A stretch of DNA of 7,235 nucleotides from Defluviitaleaceae bacterium (GTDB lineage Bacteria; Bacillota; Clostridia; Lachnospirales; WRAX01), in the NCBI GenBank assembly GCA_009781815.1, contig WQVB01000060.1, positions 1 to 7,235 on the forward strand, given 5' to 3'. Numbering within the stretch: the stretch's first letter is position 1; each line of letters begins with the position of its first letter. The notes below the pieces were generated by a model. The model did not search any database. It worked only from the letters and a program-made list of their open reading frames with translations, and had not been told where the DNA came from. Below, one piece after another: positions 5,039-7,235 of this stretch. The position numbers were made by a program, and so were the translations under genes.

Positions 5039-6485
5039 TAAATCCGTTTTTAAGCAAACTCTTTCACAAAACTGGAAATTGTGGCTAATACTCACAACCG
5101 TAAGCACACTCATAGGCGTGCTGATAATAAACACCTTTGACCCCCACGCAATGCGCTTGGCGGTTATGACCTTTGGGCCTGACGGGCCACCAGCAGGCAT
5201 GGGCGGCGGGCCATTTGGCACAGGAACAGACCGCTTTGGGTTGTTTACCATCCCAGACCTTTTGGCAGGCGGGTATTATGCTATGTTAGGGCTGCTTATG
5301 CCCCTTGTATATGTGATTATCACGGCTAATTCGCTGGTGGCTTCGCAAATCGACCGTGGCTCTATGGCATATACGCTATCAACCCCCATAACCCGTGTAA
5401 AAGTGGTATTTACGCAAGCTACATACCTCGTTGTTGCCCTTGTCGCAATGTTTGCAGTTGTAACAACAGCAGGCCTTGCCACGGCACAGCTTTCCCACAA
5501 TGCCTTTTGGGGGCAAGCACACACGGCGGATGTTATAGCGGCGGCAGAGGTGCTTGATGCAAACCGTGATGAAGTAGCAAGCAACATTCGCCTTATCCAC
5601 GATAGCCCCGAAGCTATGACCGCTGGTGCAGAAGCAAGAGGCGTTAGTGAAGATGTTTACTTCCTATATCTTGAGCTGGTGATGATAAACTCCGCACTTG
5701 ATCACATAGGCGAAGATATTGGCGTTACGGCTGATGAAATTTTGGCAAACCCCGCTTTGATAGGCACGAGCCTCAATGCACCTACAATAATCGCAGAAAC
5801 ATTCGGCGTGCCACGTGATGCCGTAATGGAGCATATGGATACAATATCACAACTTGAAGGGCAAGCCATCCCAAGTACAACTGCAATCCTTGTGATGATA
5901 CACGGGCTTGACCACTATATGCAGGATGTAGAGATGGACGCAATGCTTGTAGGTGTAGCTGCTGCCGCAGATTACCTTGAAATGGAAACATCACATCTAA
6001 TGACAAACTTGCAACTCTTAGCTAATGACCTTTATGCCCTAGAGGTGGCGTCTGAAGCGTCAGGCATTGACCAAACTGCCCTGCTAACCTTCATAAATGT
6101 GCAGCTAGCAGAAGCAGAGGTGGCATTTGACCAAGGCATATACTTCAACATGGGGCATTATCTAAACCTTAACTTAGGTATATTTCTGCTTATGTTTGTA
6201 ATAGGCGGTGTGTCCTTCATGTTCTCGTGTATCTTTAACTTTACCCGCAACTCGCTAGCACTAGGTGCAGGTATCCCGTTTGGATTTTTCATCCTAAACT
6301 TTATGGCATCTGCCAGCCCAGATTTTGCAAATTTAAGGTTTTTCACCCTTAATACGCTGTATAATCCTACCAACATAACAGGCGGCTATGACTTTATTCC
6401 GCAGTTTATCGCAATGGCTGGAATAGGCCTAGCGCTGTACATCATAGGTATCATCGTTTTCAAAAAGAAGGATTTACCGCTATAA
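5031..6485 (+). CDS. ABC-2 type permease with large extracellular helical insertion
   Basis: A 484-residue membrane subunit, clearly longer than the 250-300 residues I expect for permeases paired with BcrA/YtrB-like ATPases. Hydrophobic segments lie near 17-35, 82-104, 129-152, 378-402, 407-426 and 456-476. The cytoplasmic loop after helix 2 carries the ABC-2 hallmark DRGSMAYTLSTPITR (108-122). Assuming a cytoplasmic N-terminus, the first external loop (36-80) has a Gly/Pro-rich patch (49-66), and about 225 soluble acidic residues (153-377) lie outside between helices 3 and 4. That insertion contains repeats of about 27-28 residues around a GV-x-x-D motif. It may bind a ligand or partner, by loose analogy to the external domain of BceB, but no homology to BceB is seen. 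Start ATG 5031 has GAGGG 8 nt upstream and overlaps the ATPase stop, indicating coupling. The gene ends the operon, followed by a terminator. Confidence 0.88.
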   Translation: MFSKSVFKQTLSQNWKLWLILTTVSTLIGVLIINTFDPHAMRLAVMTFGPDGPPAGMGGGPFGTGTDRFGLFTIPDLLAGGYYAMLGLLMPLVYVIITANSLVASQIDRGSMAYTLSTPITRVKVVFTQATYLVVALVAMFAVVTTAGLATAQLSHNAFWGQAHTADVIAAAEVLDANRDEVASNIRLIHDSPEAMTAGAEARGVSEDVYFLYLELVMINSALDHIGEDIGVTADEILANPALIGTSLNAPTIIAETFGVPRDAVMEHMDTISQLEGQAIPSTTAILVMIHGLDHYMQDVEMDAMLVGVAAAADYLEMETSHLMTNLQLLANDLYALEVASEASGIDQTALLTFINVQLAEAEVAFDQGIYFNMGHYLNLNLGIFLLMFVIGGVSFMFSCIFNFTRNSLALGAGIPFGFFILNFMASASPDFANLRFFTLNTLYNPTNITGGYDFIPQFIAMAGIGLALYIIGIIVFKKKDLPL

Positions 6486-6501
6486 ATCCAAAGCAACAAC
6501 C

Positions 6502-6539
6502 AAAATCACCCCCGCATTAATACTGTGGGGGTGATTTTA
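6502..6539 (+). terminator. Intrinsic terminator of the ABC operon
   Basis: AAAATCACCCCC (6502-6513) and GGGGGTGATTTT (6527-6538) are perfect 12-bp complements; three further pairs (one G-U) close the inner end, leaving a 7-nt loop at 6517-6523. It begins 17 bp after the permease stop codon. The T-run is only TTTT and belongs to the stem, so it is AT-flanked and could work in both directions. The repeat element begins 5 bp further on. Confidence 0.8.
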
Positions 6540-6543
6540 GTCG

Positions 6544-6748
6544 CATTAAACTTGTAGCGAAATTAAATATTGGGTCATTATCTCACATCGTCATCCCCAA
6601 CCCTTGGTTGAACCTTGCTTTTCAGGTGAAACTTGATTGGGGATCTCCCCATACTAATTACTTCCTAAATTGTACGTTATGCTAGTGAGATCCCCAATCA
6701 AGTTGGGGATGACGATATTGAGTCGGTTTCGCTACAAGTCTAATGACA
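6544..6748. mobile_element. MITE-like element with nested inverted repeats
   Basis: The outer terminal repeats at 6544-6562 and 6727-6745 match at 18 of 19 positions when one is reversed (core TTTCGCTACAAG). Inside lies a second inverted repeat: the right arm 6687-6716 is continuous, while the left arm is split into 6587-6601 and 6631-6647 by about 31 extra bases. Its stem-loop ATCCCCAA-TCAAG-TTGGGGAT and GATGACG end place it in the same family as 4-101. No transposase is encoded, so if mobile it would depend on an enzyme elsewhere. I found no clear target-site duplication. A second start of the outer repeat occurs at 7163. Confidence 0.75.
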
Positions 6749-6910
6749 CAGGTGTGCTGTTTTTAGTTTTATGGCTCATTACAAGACTAGAGAGCGTCCG
6801 CCCCCCTAGCCTCCCAGCCTTGCTGCGGTTAAGATTGGAAGGCGTCATAATGGATTTGATGCATTGGCATAGGCTCAACGCTATTTTCGCTGCCACTGTT
6901 ACCGCTTCGC
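6749..6910. other. Unassigned interval between repeat element and tRNA terminator
   Basis: No convincing gene is seen here. A minus-strand reading frame of 61 codons runs from a TTG at 6917 to a TAG at 6732 inside the repeat, and a plus-strand frame is open opposite it. Neither has a ribosome binding site or promoter, and the minus-strand one would start inside the tail of the tRNA terminator. The minus-strand product has a Ser/Arg/Gly-rich middle with KAGRLGGRTLSS and ends in the repeat arm. It could be a decayed gene end, a noncoding RNA or part of a larger repeat unit. Confidence 0.3.
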
Positions 6911-6960
6911 AAAACAAATAAATCCGAACCCTTCGCCCATAGGCGTGAGTTCGGATTTAT
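6911..6960 (-). terminator. Intrinsic terminator of tRNA-Ser
   Basis: On the minus strand ATAAATCCGAAC (6960-6949) pairs perfectly with GTTCGGATTTAT (6929-6918), with a second small CGCC/GGCG stem inside the loop (6934-6945). The following bases read TTTGTTTT (6917-6910 side), a usable U-tract. It begins 10 bp after the tRNA 3-prime end, so the tRNA appears to be a single-gene transcript. Confidence 0.85.
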
Positions 6961-6970
6961 CATAATTTAA

Positions 6971-7056
6971 CGGAGGATGAGGGATTCGAACCCCCGTGGG
7001 GTTTCCCCCAAATGGTTTTCAAGACCACCGCGTTATGGCCACTTCGCTAATCCTCC
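6971..7056 (-). tRNA. tRNA-Ser, anticodon UGA
   Basis: Reading from 7056 down to 6971, the acceptor stem GGAGGAT pairs with ATCCTCC, followed by discriminator G, typical of serine. The D-arm stem GCG/CGC is present. The anticodon loop CTTGAAA sits on a 5-bp stem (one G-U pair) and gives anticodon TGA, reading UCA and probably UCG and other UCN codons by wobble. A long class II variable arm (GGGG, GAAA loop, CCCC) and the T-loop TTCGAAT confirm tRNA-Ser. The 3-prime CCA is not encoded (GTTAAA follows), so a CCA-adding enzyme would be needed. The total of 86 nt is normal for this class without CCA. Confidence 0.97.
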
Positions 7057-7060
7057 ATAC

Positions 7061-7088
7061 TGGCTTGCAACTTTATTATTGCGAGCCA
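7061..7088 (-). other. Leader hairpin of the pre-tRNA-Ser
   Basis: TGGCTTGCAA (7061-7070) and TTGCGAGCCA (7079-7088) pair over 10 bp with one wobble position and an 8-nt AT-rich loop. It lies exactly between the predicted transcription start near 7088 and the tRNA 5-prime end at 7056, so almost the entire leader folds into one hairpin. It may guide or protect the precursor during 5-prime processing by RNase P. The function is inferred. Confidence 0.6.
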
Positions 7089-7094
7089 AAAGAT

Positions 7095-7123
7095 ATTATA
7101 CACCATATAAATGTTTATGTCAA
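7095..7123 (-). promoter_or_regulatory. Consensus sigma-A promoter of tRNA-Ser
   Basis: On the minus strand TTGACA (7123-7118) and TATAAT (7100-7095) are both perfect consensus hexamers with an optimal 17-bp spacer. Start of transcription is expected near 7088, about 32 bp before the mature tRNA. A promoter of this strength is normal for stable RNA genes. Confidence 0.9.
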
Positions 7124-7162
7124 GCATTAATTTCTTGCGGGAGCGAACAATCGCATCTATCT

Positions 7163-7235
7163 TGTCATTAAAGCTGTAGCGAAACGAAAAATCATCAAAC
7201 TCCAGCCTGCCCCGTATTCCAATGCAGGGTCATCC
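7163..7235. repeat. Partial second copy of the MITE-like element, cut by window end
   Basis: 7163-7184 contains a TGTCATTA block followed by a TGTAGCGAAAC block, close to the reversed right end of the element at 6727-6748. It differs from the left end at 6544-6562 at only 2 of 19 positions (7166-7184). After 44 bases the window ends in GTCATCC (7229-7235), the opening of the inner inverted repeat, at a spacing comparable to the 6544 copy. A small CCTGC/GCAGG hairpin (7206-7226) lies just before it. The remainder is outside the window. Confidence 0.6.

Noticed and set aside
6977..7171. Plus-strand open frame over the tRNA region
   Set aside because: It crosses the tRNA-Ser gene, its leader hairpin and its promoter on the other strand; no ribosome binding site.
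6971..7235. tRNA-Ser as a phage or island integration site
   Set aside because: No integrase, no repeat of the tRNA 3-prime end in the window, and the terminator directly behind the tRNA is intact.

Overview
The window looks like chromosomal DNA from a low-to-mid GC Gram-positive bacterium, most likely an uncultured Clostridia-type member of the Bacillota. This is inferred from strong AGGAGG-type ribosome binding sites, a TTG/GTG start, a CmpB-like small membrane protein, an OmpR-type two-component pair next to a BcrA/YtrB-style ABC-2 exporter, and sigma-A-type promoters. No gene here fixes the species.

Left edge (1-661): a 98-bp covarying palindromic repeat (4-101), then a minus-strand gene for a four-helix CmpB-like membrane protein (239-658) with its own intrinsic terminator (191-224).

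Centre (about 764-6539, all plus strand): a self-contained regulatory and transport locus. A sensor histidine kinase (903-2144) and an OmpR-family response regulator (2149-2859) are followed by a DUF4405 cytochrome-b-like membrane protein (2985-3434). A four-gene run comes next: a small secreted or anchored protein (3563-3814), a two-helix membrane protein (3834-4139), an ABC ATPase (4136-5038) and an ABC-2 permease with a large extracellular insertion (5031-6485). A long perfect hairpin closes the run (6502-6539). The last three genes of the run are tightly packed, with overlaps of 4 and 8 nt.

The main new signal is a shared cis-element. Arrays of TTTAC/TTTAAC direct repeats at 10-11 bp spacing lie upstream of the kinase (825-862), the DUF4405 gene (2875-2933) and the small-protein/ABC run (3430-3488). 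In all three the last TTTAC begins exactly 15 bp before a -10-like hexamer, and an outer TTTAC lies exactly 33 bp before that last one. The simplest model is that these are binding sites of the response regulator encoded here. It would then control its own operon, a membrane haem protein and an exporter as one local regulon, perhaps responding to an envelope-active or redox-active compound. The ligand is unknown.

Right edge (6540-7235): a 205-bp nested inverted-repeat (MITE-like) element, an unassigned 160-bp stretch, and a complete minus-strand tRNA-Ser(UGA) unit with perfect consensus promoter, leader hairpin, tRNA and terminator. The start of a second copy of the MITE-like element runs off the window end.
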